From: Planctomycetota bacterium
GTDB taxonomy: Bacteria > Planctomycetota > Planctomycetia > Pirellulales > Pirellulaceae
DNA: 33,798 bases
Direction of reading: 5' to 3'
Assembly: GCA_017303505.1 (NCBI GenBank)
Contig: JAFLCP010000085.1
Coordinates: 1 to 33,798, forward strand
Below the pieces are notes generated by a model, which was given only the letters and a program-made list of their open reading frames with translations, did no database searches and was not told the DNA's origin. The translations under genes were made by a program, and so were the position numbers. Below, piece by piece: positions 17,261-25,043 of this stretch; position 1 is the first letter of the stretch; every line of letters begins with the position of its first letter.

Positions 17261-18076
17261 ATGGCATGGGAGAGCAGAACACACACCCAGCACAAGTACC
17301 TCTATCTAAGCCAACGTGACGAGCAGGGGAAAGTACGAAAAAAGTACCTTGGACGTGGAGCGAAAAACGGCGATCTCATATCCGACTATGAGCTGCAAAA
17401 ATTTGCTCGACGGCTCAGGAAGCAAATTGTCTTGATAACTCTCAACGACATGAAAGTCGGTCAAGCTCAGCTTCAAAAGCTTGAGGACATCATTTCTGGA
17501 ATCGCTCCGAGTTTCGGTCTTCATAATCCTAAACGTAGAGGTTGGCGAAAGATGAAAGCCACTGCAAAAGGCAATCCCAACGTAGCTGTCGATACACCAA
17601 TTTCCATCGAGCGTGGAATAGAACTCATCAACGCAGCCAAGCAGGGTGACACAACAAATTTCAATGAATTGAGGGCTTTTTTAGCCCAAAACCCAAACTT
17701 TCGAGTAATGGAAAACAACCTTCCAATGACTTCACACCTTTACTGGATTGATAAGTTAAGCCCAAATGCACCTTTTCGTCGTGAGTGCTTGATTCATGAG
17801 GTTGAAGGCCTCAAGCAGAAGCTCCGATCGGAAGGCACAGGAACCCTCTTGGAAGATCTAACCATCGATCAAATCACGTCGCTCCATTTACAGCTTCACT
17901 ACATGGAATATACCAACGCCATGATGCTAGAACTGCCAGATCCCAGTGGAAAACTTAAGACCGAAAGACAACTACAAATCGTGCGTCAAAACCATCGTTT
18001 AGCGTTAGAATCGTTGGCAAAGATCAGGCAATTACTTACCTCTAAATTACGTAATGGGACGAAACCTGACCGCTAA
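17261..18076 (+). CDS. Unknown protein with N-terminal YLYLSQR...KKYLGRG segment
   Basis: A 271-residue protein of unknown function. The N-terminus (residues 13-35) carries the pattern Y-x-Y-L-S-x-R followed by KYLGRG, which I have seen in many short planctomycete and element-borne proteins and which resembles the arm-type DNA-binding strand region of integrases. The rest is mostly helical, with a basic stretch at about 85-105 and amphipathic helices to the C-terminus. There is no signal peptide or membrane segment. CGGGAG lies 12 nt before the ATG. It stands alone between the gene-free region and a convergent endonuclease gene. A DNA-binding role is only an inference. Confidence 0.7.
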   Translation: MAWESRTHTQHKYLYLSQRDEQGKVRKKYLGRGAKNGDLISDYELQKFARRLRKQIVLITLNDMKVGQAQLQKLEDIISGIAPSFGLHNPKRRGWRKMKATAKGNPNVAVDTPISIERGIELINAAKQGDTTNFNELRAFLAQNPNFRVMENNLPMTSHLYWIDKLSPNAPFRRECLIHEVEGLKQKLRSEGTGTLLEDLTIDQITSLHLQLHYMEYTNAMMLELPDPSGKLKTERQLQIVRQNHRLALESLAKIRQLLTSKLRNGTKPDR

Positions 18077-18210
18077 ATTGCATCAGTTTGACCAGTCCGA
18101 GACGGTTAGATTTGCTGATCAAGGCTGCTTTCAGGCCCTTCGTTGCTGGAAAACCACTCTTTGACGGGAAAGAAGACACACTTCAACGATACTTCTAGAC
18201 CTCAAATCCC

Positions 18211-18246
18211 AGAAAAGCGTCTCTAGGTCGTAAGCCAAGAGACGCT
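18211..18246 (-). terminator. Intrinsic terminator for the leftward endonuclease gene
   Basis: AGCGTCTCT and AGAGACGCT form a perfect 9-bp stem (18216-18246). Read leftward, the stem is followed by TTTTCT. It lies in the gap between two convergent genes and fits termination of the endonuclease I transcript. Confidence 0.55.
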
Positions 18247-18309
18247 ATTGCTTCCTGAGGCAAGTCTAATCGAATACCCAATTACGGAGGCGTATAGTTT
18301 CGTCTGAAG

Positions 18310-19254
18310 CTATCGACTTCTTAAACGACGAATCTCCCGGTTCAGATCGGCAATAACGGCCTTCAGCTCTTCATTCTCGCGTCGAAGTGCTTCCATGGGT
18401 GCTAGAGCCTCATTCTCCGCTAAGCCTCGACTACGACGAATACGTGGGCCACGATCTCTCATGGCAATTTCAGAACGCTCGACCTCAGTATCACCGTCTC
18501 CACCTGCTTCGCCGAAGGCACGCTTAGCCAACGAAGGGTCTAGTACAAAAGGATTGACATTGCCTTGTAGTTCTTCGATCGCTTGAGTTCTGGCAACTTC
18601 TTTATCATCGGCAGGGTCTTGTTCATGCCATTCCAACAGAGTTGGGATTTGGGGCTTAAACCAAGCAGTTTGTATTCCCTGGCTCTCATACATGGTGAAG
18701 AAGTAGAACATCGATCTAGCGACGTTACCCTTGTGATCCTCTTTGGGTTCGAACGCCTGTGGTGTGGATTCGCTGTAGGCGTCAATATTCGAACCTGGAA
18801 TAACTTCTTCAGGTTCATCATCCACCGTCCACCAATATTTGGTTTGTCCATCCTCGATTTCAGCAAAGGGCTTATTGCCACGATCAGCGTTGACATCTGA
18901 ATCCGTTACATACAGATGGTGTAAGTCCGACTTCATCTTCTGAGCAAATTGTGAACCTTCAAACTTGGACTGAGGCCAAGTGTGCTCACAGTTCATGTTG
19001 CTAGGGTCAGGAATGACTCGCGTTCGCAGCTTTCTGCCGGTGTATACGCAGGTAACTTCCCCACCCTCATTGTCGACAAACCCAAACATCTGATTTCTAG
19101 CTTGCTTGTAGCTGAGTGATGTTGTTGGCTTGTACTCGCCCTGAAGCTTTAGCCGTAATGCAGCTCCAGTGCTGCCAGAGAAAATCTCCTCACCCTGAAC
19201 CTGAGATACGAGCAACAACACCCCAAAGAGCATAATTCCTAGGCTTTTTCGCAT
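18310..19254 (-). CDS. Secreted endonuclease I family protein
   Basis: A 314-residue protein with a cleavable-looking signal peptide (residues 1-21: MRK, then a LGIMLFGVLLLV core) and an endonuclease I (EndA/NucM, His-Me finger) domain. The signature NCEHTWPQS contains the catalytic H91, and KSDLHHLYVTDSDVNADRGN supplies the following metal-site residues. These enzymes cut DNA outside the cytoplasm, for nutrition or to degrade extracellular DNA. The last 30 residues (about 282-313) form a leucine/glutamate-rich coiled coil, not part of the usual enzyme. The start at 19254 has AAGGAG upstream; a longer frame would bury the signal peptide. It is divergent from an EEP-family gene with 208 bp between. 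Confidence 0.92.
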   Translation of the reverse strand: MRKSLGIMLFGVLLLVSQVQGEEIFSGSTGAALRLKLQGEYKPTTSLSYKQARNQMFGFVDNEGGEVTCVYTGRKLRTRVIPDPSNMNCEHTWPQSKFEGSQFAQKMKSDLHHLYVTDSDVNADRGNKPFAEIEDGQTKYWWTVDDEPEEVIPGSNIDAYSESTPQAFEPKEDHKGNVARSMFYFFTMYESQGIQTAWFKPQIPTLLEWHEQDPADDKEVARTQAIEELQGNVNPFVLDPSLAKRAFGEAGGDGDTEVERSEIAMRDRGPRIRRSRGLAENEALAPMEALRRENEELKAVIADLNREIRRLRSR

Positions 19255-19372
19255 ACCATTCTCCTTATTCCTTGAATCAAACAACCAAACTAACCCCATC
19301 CTAACGCTTCCAAAATCGCCGCCACACCCCCACAAAGACCTTCACCAAAAATACACACCAACAAATACTTCA

Positions 19373-19440
19373 CTATATTGCGTACTCCACAATAACCTCT
19401 CTATATTGAACGACCGGAGTTGGGAATGTTTCACTGAAAC
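19373..19440. promoter_or_regulatory. Divergent intergenic region with repeats and a palindrome
   Basis: CTATATTG occurs twice in direct orientation (19373-19380 and 19401-19408), and GTTTCA-C-TGAAAC is a 13-bp palindrome at 19428-19440, 9 bp before the AAGGAG of the rightward gene. These are candidate promoter and operator elements shared by the divergent genes. Confidence 0.35.
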
Positions 19441-19462
19441 TGGATAGTAAGGAGCTTGTGCT

Positions 19463-20566
19463 ATGCCGATGTATTGGCAATTGAAGCGTTGGGCAGAAAC
19501 AGATCGTGTTCGAACGATCGATAACATACTTGCCCTACGAAGGAACCTTGCGAGCTACGTTCCTCCTAGAACGGCTGAAGCTACGTTGCTTCTTGCGACT
19601 TGGAATCTTCGCGATTTCGGTTCGAACAAATTTGGACATGGAAACCGGCTCCCCGAATCGATGTACTACATCGCTGAGATCATCTCCGCTTTCGATCTAG
19701 TGGCGGTCCAAGAAGTAAATGAGGACATGACCTCTTGGGAACGCATCATGGAACTCCTAGGGCCTTCTTGGAGATACATTGCAACCGATGTCACGGAAGG
19801 TGCTTCTGGAAACGGAGAGCGAATGGTCTTCGTTTATGATTCCGACAAGGTTCAGTTTAAGCACATCGCAGGTGAAATCGTCCTTCCCAAATCCAAGAAA
19901 AATGCCATCGACCAGTTTGCCAGAACCCCATTTCTAGTTCGATTTCAGTCGGGCTGGTTCAAGTTTAATCTCTGCACGGTACATCTCTATTACGGGGCTG
20001 CCACTGGTGCGGGTAAGAGGCGTCGCGTAGAAGAGATCAAAGCCATTGGGAGCTTTCTCAAGAAGCGAGCGAAAAAAGACAACCAGAACTATATTCTGCT
20101 CGGAGATATGAACGTTGTTGATCCTGACGACGAGACAATGAAAGCTCTTCTCTCCAGTGGCTTTGTGCTTCCCAAAGATCTCATGATGGGAACCGATGAG
20201 ATGAAATGGGCTACCAACATGACCGAAAGTAAACACTACGATCAAATCGCCTTCATGGTACGAAAAGACGAATTGGAACCAGGGCCAAGCGAAAACAACG
20301 CAGGTGTATTCAACTATTACAACACATTGTTCCTGGAAGACTCTGCTGAAGACTACTACACCATCTCCAAGAAAGAAGGGAAATGGCCTAAGACCATCTC
20401 TGCTCGAAAGAACTACTTTCAAAAGGAGTGGCGGACGTGGCAGATGTCAGACCACTTACCACTGTTTGTTGAGCTGAAAATTGACTTTACAGAAAAGTAC
20501 CTTCACCGAATCAGAGAAGGAACTCAGCCAGTTCAACCACCCACCCCTGATGCAACCGATTCGTGA
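19463..20566 (+). CDS. Endonuclease/exonuclease/phosphatase (EEP) family protein
   Basis: A 367-residue protein with the full EEP (DNase I-like) motif set: ATWNLRDFG (N48), AVQEVNE (E84), TVHLYYG (H174), LLGDMNVVD (D215, N217), a HYDQIAF strand (D260) and SDHLPLF (D330, H331). These metal-dependent enzymes cleave phosphodiester or phosphomonoester bonds in nucleic acids, lipids or inositol phosphates; the substrate is not evident. There is no signal peptide, so it is likely cytoplasmic. AAGGAG lies 8 nt before the ATG. It heads a three-gene string with a hydrolase (106-bp gap) and a membrane protein (86-bp gap), divergent from a secreted nuclease. The proline-rich last 20 residues appear to be a flexible tail. 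Confidence 0.9.
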   Translation: MPMYWQLKRWAETDRVRTIDNILALRRNLASYVPPRTAEATLLLATWNLRDFGSNKFGHGNRLPESMYYIAEIISAFDLVAVQEVNEDMTSWERIMELLGPSWRYIATDVTEGASGNGERMVFVYDSDKVQFKHIAGEIVLPKSKKNAIDQFARTPFLVRFQSGWFKFNLCTVHLYYGAATGAGKRRRVEEIKAIGSFLKKRAKKDNQNYILLGDMNVVDPDDETMKALLSSGFVLPKDLMMGTDEMKWATNMTESKHYDQIAFMVRKDELEPGPSENNAGVFNYYNTLFLEDSAEDYYTISKKEGKWPKTISARKNYFQKEWRTWQMSDHLPLFVELKIDFTEKYLHRIREGTQPVQPPTPDATDS

Positions 20567-20672
20567 GCCGTTGCAAATTGAACTGTCAGAGCGACATGAA
20601 AACACTTGGACAAGTGGGATCAAGCTCTCCTAAATAACATTGGCATCGATTTAACACGATGGAGTACAACGC

Positions 20673-21638
20673 ATGAGTCATTTTTTCGTAGTGGCATGCA
20701 ACGAGAATGGAATTGTTACCGATCAGTACATCTCGGATAACATCCAAAAGGCACTCGATTCACCGTTTGAATTCTCGGACATCTTCATCTATTCCCATGG
20801 CTGGTGGAACACTGCGAACCGCGCCACACAGGACTACAATCGGTTCACTCTCGAATTCGCCAAGTCGATGAAAAACCTCATCAAGCAGAAGAACAAGATC
20901 CAAGGGACCGGTAATTCGCTGGGGATTGGAATCTACTGGCCTTCGATGCTAAGTGCAGATCCCGACGCGTTTTTTAACACTTTCCAAGCTGCTAGTTTTT
21001 ACACGATGGAAAAGAGAGCCGATGCGGTTGGGGAGCATGCAGGCTATATGCTTCTCCAGCAGATTGCTTCTGCCAAGAAACCACCGAAACGCCTAGTGCT
21101 ATTGGGACATAGCTTTGGTTGCAAAGTTGTCTGCAATGCACTTCAGAAGATTCAGGATGATAAAGACGTCGTGGCAAGCCTGCGGAAAATGTCGCTCAGT
21201 CTGGTGTTAATCCAGGGGGCACTCGATTCCGATCACCTGGAAAAAGGAGATGCTTACGGGGATATCTCGAAAGTGTTTCCCGAGCTTCGAATTCTAGCAA
21301 CGTCCTCAAGTCAGGATACGGCTCTAAGTACTTGGTATCCCCGAGCTCAGCTTGCCAAAATCACTACGATTTTCTCCGAAAGAAGTGCTCTAGGGGCAAA
21401 AGGACCTACAGCAAAGGTAGCAAAGCAGTACGGCGGAGTCAGCGAGGTTTCGATTCACCCTGGAAGTACTTACGATTCTACCCACAACCAAAGCAGCCGC
21501 TTTGTACTTTGTGACGTATCTCCACTTCATACTGATCCCAAAAACAGCGACAAGTTCTCGGGGCACCACTCCGACATCTTTCATGAGGAACTGTACGAAG
21601 CGATCATTGGCTTTATCGCGACCAAGGCCAATAGCTAA
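20673..21638 (+). CDS. Alpha/beta hydrolase family protein
   Basis: A 321-residue protein with an alpha/beta hydrolase core: an SHGWWN oxyanion-region loop (41-46) and the nucleophile elbow LLGHSFG (S147), followed by the expected strand (LVLIQGALDS). A histidine near the C-terminus (in SGHHSDIF) could complete the triad. The family resembles DUF900-type and lipase-like serine hydrolases, but no substrate can be named. It lacks a signal peptide. GGAG precedes the ATG by about 10 nt. It sits between the EEP-family gene and a polytopic membrane protein, and all three run the same way, suggesting one transcript. Confidence 0.82.
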   Translation: MSHFFVVACNENGIVTDQYISDNIQKALDSPFEFSDIFIYSHGWWNTANRATQDYNRFTLEFAKSMKNLIKQKNKIQGTGNSLGIGIYWPSMLSADPDAFFNTFQAASFYTMEKRADAVGEHAGYMLLQQIASAKKPPKRLVLLGHSFGCKVVCNALQKIQDDKDVVASLRKMSLSLVLIQGALDSDHLEKGDAYGDISKVFPELRILATSSSQDTALSTWYPRAQLAKITTIFSERSALGAKGPTAKVAKQYGGVSEVSIHPGSTYDSTHNQSSRFVLCDVSPLHTDPKNSDKFSGHHSDIFHEELYEAIIGFIATKANS

Positions 21639-21724
21639 GCAAGACAGCAAACCCCTTCTATTGCCATTGACCAAATCGTTTCGCCCTCCATTCTTCTTCG
21701 AATTCCCGATCCAAGACTCCATCC

Positions 21725-22885
21725 ATGGACATTCAAACGCTAGCGAAGAAAACTCTGCTATTGAAGGGTTTGATGAAAAGCCCAAATACCCAGATGATCT
21801 TGGTCGTATCGTTAGTTTATATGTGGACCATCGTTATTCCCATTATCCTAAGTGCAGCCCTCGGGTTTGCAACTCGATCCGACATTGAGAAACGTGCTCC
21901 ACAAAATCACCCCAGCATTGTAAAAAGCAAATCCTTCCAGAAAGAGAAAGAACTACTTAACAAACTGTCGTCGAAGCTCAGAGAAGAACTGGCTGCGGAG
22001 ATTTCCAAAGGAGAGCTATCTATTGACAGAGTAAAGGCAATCGAGCAACTACAGGAAGAGACAAAAAGCAAACTTTTGGAGAAACCACCCGTAACGTTTG
22101 CTGGAACATTCGACGCACGCGGAATCTACTACATCTTTGTTTGCTACCTTTGCTTGATTCTGCACCTCGGGCTACTGTTACGTGATGAAGGATTCCATTC
22201 GTTTGCCACAATGATTCGAATAAGGTCTGTCTTGATCTCCTCCGTATGGATCTACATTTTCTGGCAGATCTCAAATTTCTGGCGAAACGTCTTGTTTGAT
22301 GACACCACCCGAAAAGTGTTTGCTTACACGCACTTAGATGTTTCATTTGTTGGCTGGGCTAACCAGGAACTACTTGTGATGGGCGTTGCAATCATTCTCG
22401 CCATTTCGTGGGTATTCTGGTGGCAATTCCACGAGAGGTTAGTGGGAAAGCTAGAAGTTCAGCTCCAACAGGAAATGAATAAGCAATCCGTTTTTGATAT
22501 TGCCAAAAGGGTAGGTGAGATCTTCGATCGTTGGCAGATCCACTCACTCCTGATTGGACTGGCATTTCTGCCTTATACGGTGTACTACATCGTGCTTTCA
22601 ACACAATACGAAGATGTCCGATACTATCCCTCTGCCATTGCAATCCACGTAATTTGGGGTCTAACCTGGTACTTTGTATCACTACCAGCATACCAGGCTC
22701 TACTGAGCTGGAATTCCTTGCGTCTAAACCTACTTCATTCCCAGAACGATTCCATCCCAACGGATCAAGAGTTCCAAAAGTATGTGCGATCTCTTCAGCC
22801 AGTGACACACATGAGAGTTTTCGTTGTTGGCTTAGCAACACTTGTAACCTTCGTCCTCCCTTTGCTAAAGCTAGTGATTGGCTAG
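21725..22885 (+). CDS. Polytopic membrane protein of unknown function
   Basis: A 386-residue integral membrane protein that I do not recognise. About seven hydrophobic segments are visible, near residues 23-47, 133-152, 167-186, 214-234, 272-291, 303-322 and 363-383. A charged, coiled-coil-like loop of about 70 residues (52-122) follows the first segment. The start ATG at 21725 has only weak upstream complementarity to 16S rRNA. It is the last gene of a string with the EEP-family and alpha/beta hydrolase genes, so it may anchor or act with them at the membrane; this is inference from order only. Confidence 0.75.
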   Translation: MDIQTLAKKTLLLKGLMKSPNTQMILVVSLVYMWTIVIPIILSAALGFATRSDIEKRAPQNHPSIVKSKSFQKEKELLNKLSSKLREELAAEISKGELSIDRVKAIEQLQEETKSKLLEKPPVTFAGTFDARGIYYIFVCYLCLILHLGLLLRDEGFHSFATMIRIRSVLISSVWIYIFWQISNFWRNVLFDDTTRKVFAYTHLDVSFVGWANQELLVMGVAIILAISWVFWWQFHERLVGKLEVQLQQEMNKQSVFDIAKRVGEIFDRWQIHSLLIGLAFLPYTVYYIVLSTQYEDVRYYPSAIAIHVIWGLTWYFVSLPAYQALLSWNSLRLNLLHSQNDSIPTDQEFQKYVRSLQPVTHMRVFVVGLATLVTFVLPLLKLVIG

Positions 22886-23771
22886 GTACTATTGTTTTGG
22901 AGTATTGTCCGAGTACGGACTTGGTCAACGACTGCTAAACGACCCCTGAACTCCAGTCCCATCCTTTTCGATTGCGATATGCAACACCGTTGTGTGCTAC
23001 TATCGTCACTGCCGAAATCTCTCAACGTTATCTCAATTCCTCCCTGTCAGAAAGTACGATCGCTTACTGCCACTTTGGTCGATTCTGTGCAAGGTTGGCA
23101 ATAGTGTGCAAAATGAGACAGCGTACGAACTTGTTCAGAAATGAGTTTTCTTCGTTGCTCTCGGGTTCAGTCAAATGCGAGTGTCTACCCAACAACAGGT
23201 TCTCGATTCCTGGCTGTGATTGCTCAATAGAAATTCGACGGCATTACGCCACCTGAGTGTAACTTCTTTCTCTCTCTCACATCCTCGGAAATAAGTGGAC
23301 GGATCATAATCCCAGTTTGAGAGTTTACGTCCCTAAGAAAGAGAGGCTGCAAAATCCTTCAGTCAAAACTGCTCGGAACGATGAAAAGTCCCTAAAACAC
23401 TGAAGAAACATGGTGACAGTGTTTCTCGCGTCAGTGAAGAATGGATTTTCAACGGCTCAAATGCACTTTCCGGACGTACGTAATGAGTCGGATACTGATG
23501 GTCAAATTGGGCAGATTTCGTACGTAATCTAGGGGGCGCCAGGAGCCTTTCTATAAACATTTTTGGGCGATGATGTGTAATCAACACTTCTTTAGCGTGC
23601 GTCTCCCATGCCATGCCGTACTTCGTGCAAGCGCAACCTAAATTCTTCGACGAACTGTGTCATTACTAATTGGGACCCCATAGCTATCAGCGAATGGATA
23701 TCCCACGTCTATCGTTCTTCGGATCTCACGAATAGCCTTTCGTCGTTTCTTTTTTTCGTTTCGGAGGGGAT
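22886..23771. other. 886-bp stretch without convincing genes
   Basis: No open frame here has both a ribosome binding site and a recognisable motif. Visible structure is an 8-bp inverted repeat AAACACTG/CAGTGTTT (23395-23424) and two direct copies of CGTACGTAAT (23475-23484 and 23519-23528). It precedes the long rightward gene string and probably contains its promoter. Confidence 0.45.
23475..23528. repeat. Two direct copies of CGTACGTAAT
   Basis: Identical 10-mers at 23475-23484 and 23519-23528 are 44 bp apart, about four helical turns, upstream of the membrane-protein and AAA+ gene string. Each contains the palindrome CGTACG with flanking A/T bases. They could be operator copies. Confidence 0.3.
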
Positions 23772-24116
23772 ATGCCCAATCTGTATTGGTCTTTTGCGTT
23801 GGCACTCATGGCTTCGTTGGCGATGGTCATGATGGCTTGGAAACTGGAGCGACATCGCCGCTTGTCACTTCTCAAATTACTCGATCGTCACTGGATGGGA
23901 CAGGAGCAACCCCATGGAACTCAGTTTGACATTTCAACATCACTTTCATGCGAGCCTTTTGTTTCTGATGTACTCGCTAAGCTTCATCGGCTTTGGCGAG
24001 AATTCGTGTATTGGGGTAGAGGGAAAAGTACCACAGTCGTCGGAAGTTCACCTCGTCGAAACTCAAAGCGGACTCGAAAACACCCGTCAAGAAGCCAAAT
24101 CAGAAAGCATAGCTAA
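23772..24116 (+). CDS. Small membrane protein (overlapping pair, first)
   Basis: A 114-residue protein with one N-terminal membrane segment (about residues 5-23, LYWSFALALMASLAMVMMAW) followed by a basic cytoplasmic-looking region and a very basic tail. A strong ribosome binding site (GGAGGGGAT) precedes the ATG. It is not recognised. A second open frame starting at 23914 overlaps it by 203 nt in another frame and has its own binding site. Either both are made, or one is spurious, or they are the two halves of a frameshifted gene; the strong upstream site makes translation of this one likely. Confidence 0.5.
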   Translation: MPNLYWSFALALMASLAMVMMAWKLERHRRLSLLKLLDRHWMGQEQPHGTQFDISTSLSCEPFVSDVLAKLHRLWREFVYWGRGKSTTVVGSSPRRNSKRTRKHPSRSQIRKHS

Positions 24117-24414
24117 ATCTGAAATGGCTAGCCAAGACTCTCAATCACAAGAAAAGGATCGCTGGCTGAAGATCGCTATCGCTTTGATCGTACTGAATCA
24201 AGCCGTGCATTTGTTTTGCTTCGGTTTATTGCTGTTCGAACTTTCGCGATCCAGCACTTCTGTAGCGGATTCAACAGACCGCTTACCCACTCAGCAACCC
24301 CAGATCATTTACGGTGCTTTGGGACTGAATCAAGTTTCGTATGGTGGTTCATGGCATGAGATTCGAGACCGAGAAAGTCGGTCTCCGATCTTAGAAAAAG
24401 ACCTACCTTTCTAA
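23914..24414 (+). CDS. Small membrane protein (overlapping pair, second)
   Basis: A 166-residue protein with a hydrophobic N-terminus (about 11-28) and a clear membrane helix at about 84-109 (KIAIALIVLNQAVHLFCFGL and on), separated by a polar, glutamine- and serine-rich segment. AGGAG lies 8 nt before the ATG at 23914. A later in-frame ATG at 24124, just after the overlap ends, would give a simpler one-helix protein of 96 residues. Function is not recognised. It directly precedes the DUF1257 gene (31-bp gap), so it may be a membrane partner of that module. Confidence 0.55.
   Translation: MELSLTFQHHFHASLLFLMYSLSFIGFGENSCIGVEGKVPQSSEVHLVETQSGLENTRQEAKSESIAKSEMASQDSQSQEKDRWLKIAIALIVLNQAVHLFCFGLLLFELSRSSTSVADSTDRLPTQQPQIIYGALGLNQVSYGGSWHEIRDRESRSPILEKDLPF
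24365..24385 (+). repeat. Hairpin at the end of the second membrane-protein gene
   Basis: GAGACCGA and TCGGTCTC form a perfect 8-bp stem with a GAAAG loop inside the last codons of the gene. A second, AT-only palindrome TAAAATC-CA-GATTTTA (24412-24427) overlaps the stop codon. Together they lie just upstream of the DUF1257 ribosome binding site. Confidence 0.4.
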
Positions 24415-24445
24415 AATCCAGATTTTAACTTTTGGAGGATTCTAA

Positions 24446-24814
24446 ATGAGTCACACAGTCGAAATATCCACTGAGGTGCGAGACCTTCAGGCGGTTCAAG
24501 CGGCTTGTCGTCGCTTGAACCTATCACAACCAACCCAGGGTGAAACCAAGCTATTCAATCGAAGTGTTACCGGCACCCGGGTTCAGCTTCCGAACTGGCG
24601 TTACCCAGTAGTCTTCCAACTTGAGACCGGCATGGTGGCTTTTGATAACTACGAAGGTCGGTGGGGCAAGAAGATGGAACTCGACCGCTATCTTCAAGCC
24701 TACGCCGTTGAGAAGGTCAAACTGGAAGCTCGTCGCAAAGGCCAGCGGGTCCATGAGGAAGCCTTGAGTGATGGTTCGATCAAATTGACCGTTCAAATGG
24801 GAGCTGGAAGCTAA
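24446..24814 (+). CDS. DUF1257 (Ycf35-like) protein
   Basis: A 122-residue protein matching the DUF1257 family, which includes plastid Ycf35. The pattern is an N-terminal SHTVEISTEVRD strand, a helix with RRL, the NWRYPVVFQ strand, VAFDNYEGRWG and the C-terminal LDRYLQAYAVEKVKLEARRKG helix, then a final strand (GSIKLTVQM). No enzymatic residues are known for this family. TGGAGGAT lies 6 nt before the ATG. Its stop overlaps the DUF2997 start (TAATG), and a Ycf46-like ATPase follows, an arrangement recurring in cyanobacteria, planctomycetes and phages as far as I recall. A partner or adaptor of the AAA+ ATPase is inferred. Confidence 0.85.
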   Translation: MSHTVEISTEVRDLQAVQAACRRLNLSQPTQGETKLFNRSVTGTRVQLPNWRYPVVFQLETGMVAFDNYEGRWGKKMELDRYLQAYAVEKVKLEARRKGQRVHEEALSDGSIKLTVQMGAGS

Positions 24815-25002
24815 TGCAAAAGATTGAAATCACCGTCGCACCCGATGGAACTTCTAAAGTGGAAACGCATGGATTTGTCGGCAATGCTTGCCGCAAAGCC
24901 AGTGCGTTTATTGAGCAAGCTTTGGGAAAAGCCACCAAAGAATCGCTCAAAGCCGATTTTTTCCGAGTTTCAGAATCCGCTCGACAAGAGCTGAAGCACT
25001 GA
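24814..25002 (+). CDS. DUF2997 protein
   Basis: A 62-residue protein matching DUF2997. It begins with the IEITVAPDG strand, has the conserved GFVGNACRKA turn with C29 inside it, and ends with a helix containing LGKATKESLKADFF. The start codon overlaps the stop of the DUF1257 gene, so the two are translationally coupled and probably made in equal amounts. The family has no established biochemical role. It consistently accompanies DUF1257 and AAA+ ATPases, which supports a complex, but this is inference from gene order. Confidence 0.85.
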   Translation: MQKIEITVAPDGTSKVETHGFVGNACRKASAFIEQALGKATKESLKADFFRVSESARQELKH

Positions 25003-25043
25003 ACTCTTATCCGTTTTCTTGGTAAACCATAGGTAAAGTAAAA

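Noticed and set aside
23363-23614. Leftward 83-codon open frame
   Set aside because: No ribosome binding site or motif; contains an inverted repeat and lies in a stretch that looks regulatory.
23772-24414. Overlapping membrane genes as a phage spanin (Rz/Rz1) pair
   Set aside because: The nested product has a second membrane helix and no proper lipobox cysteine, so the spanin model does not fit.
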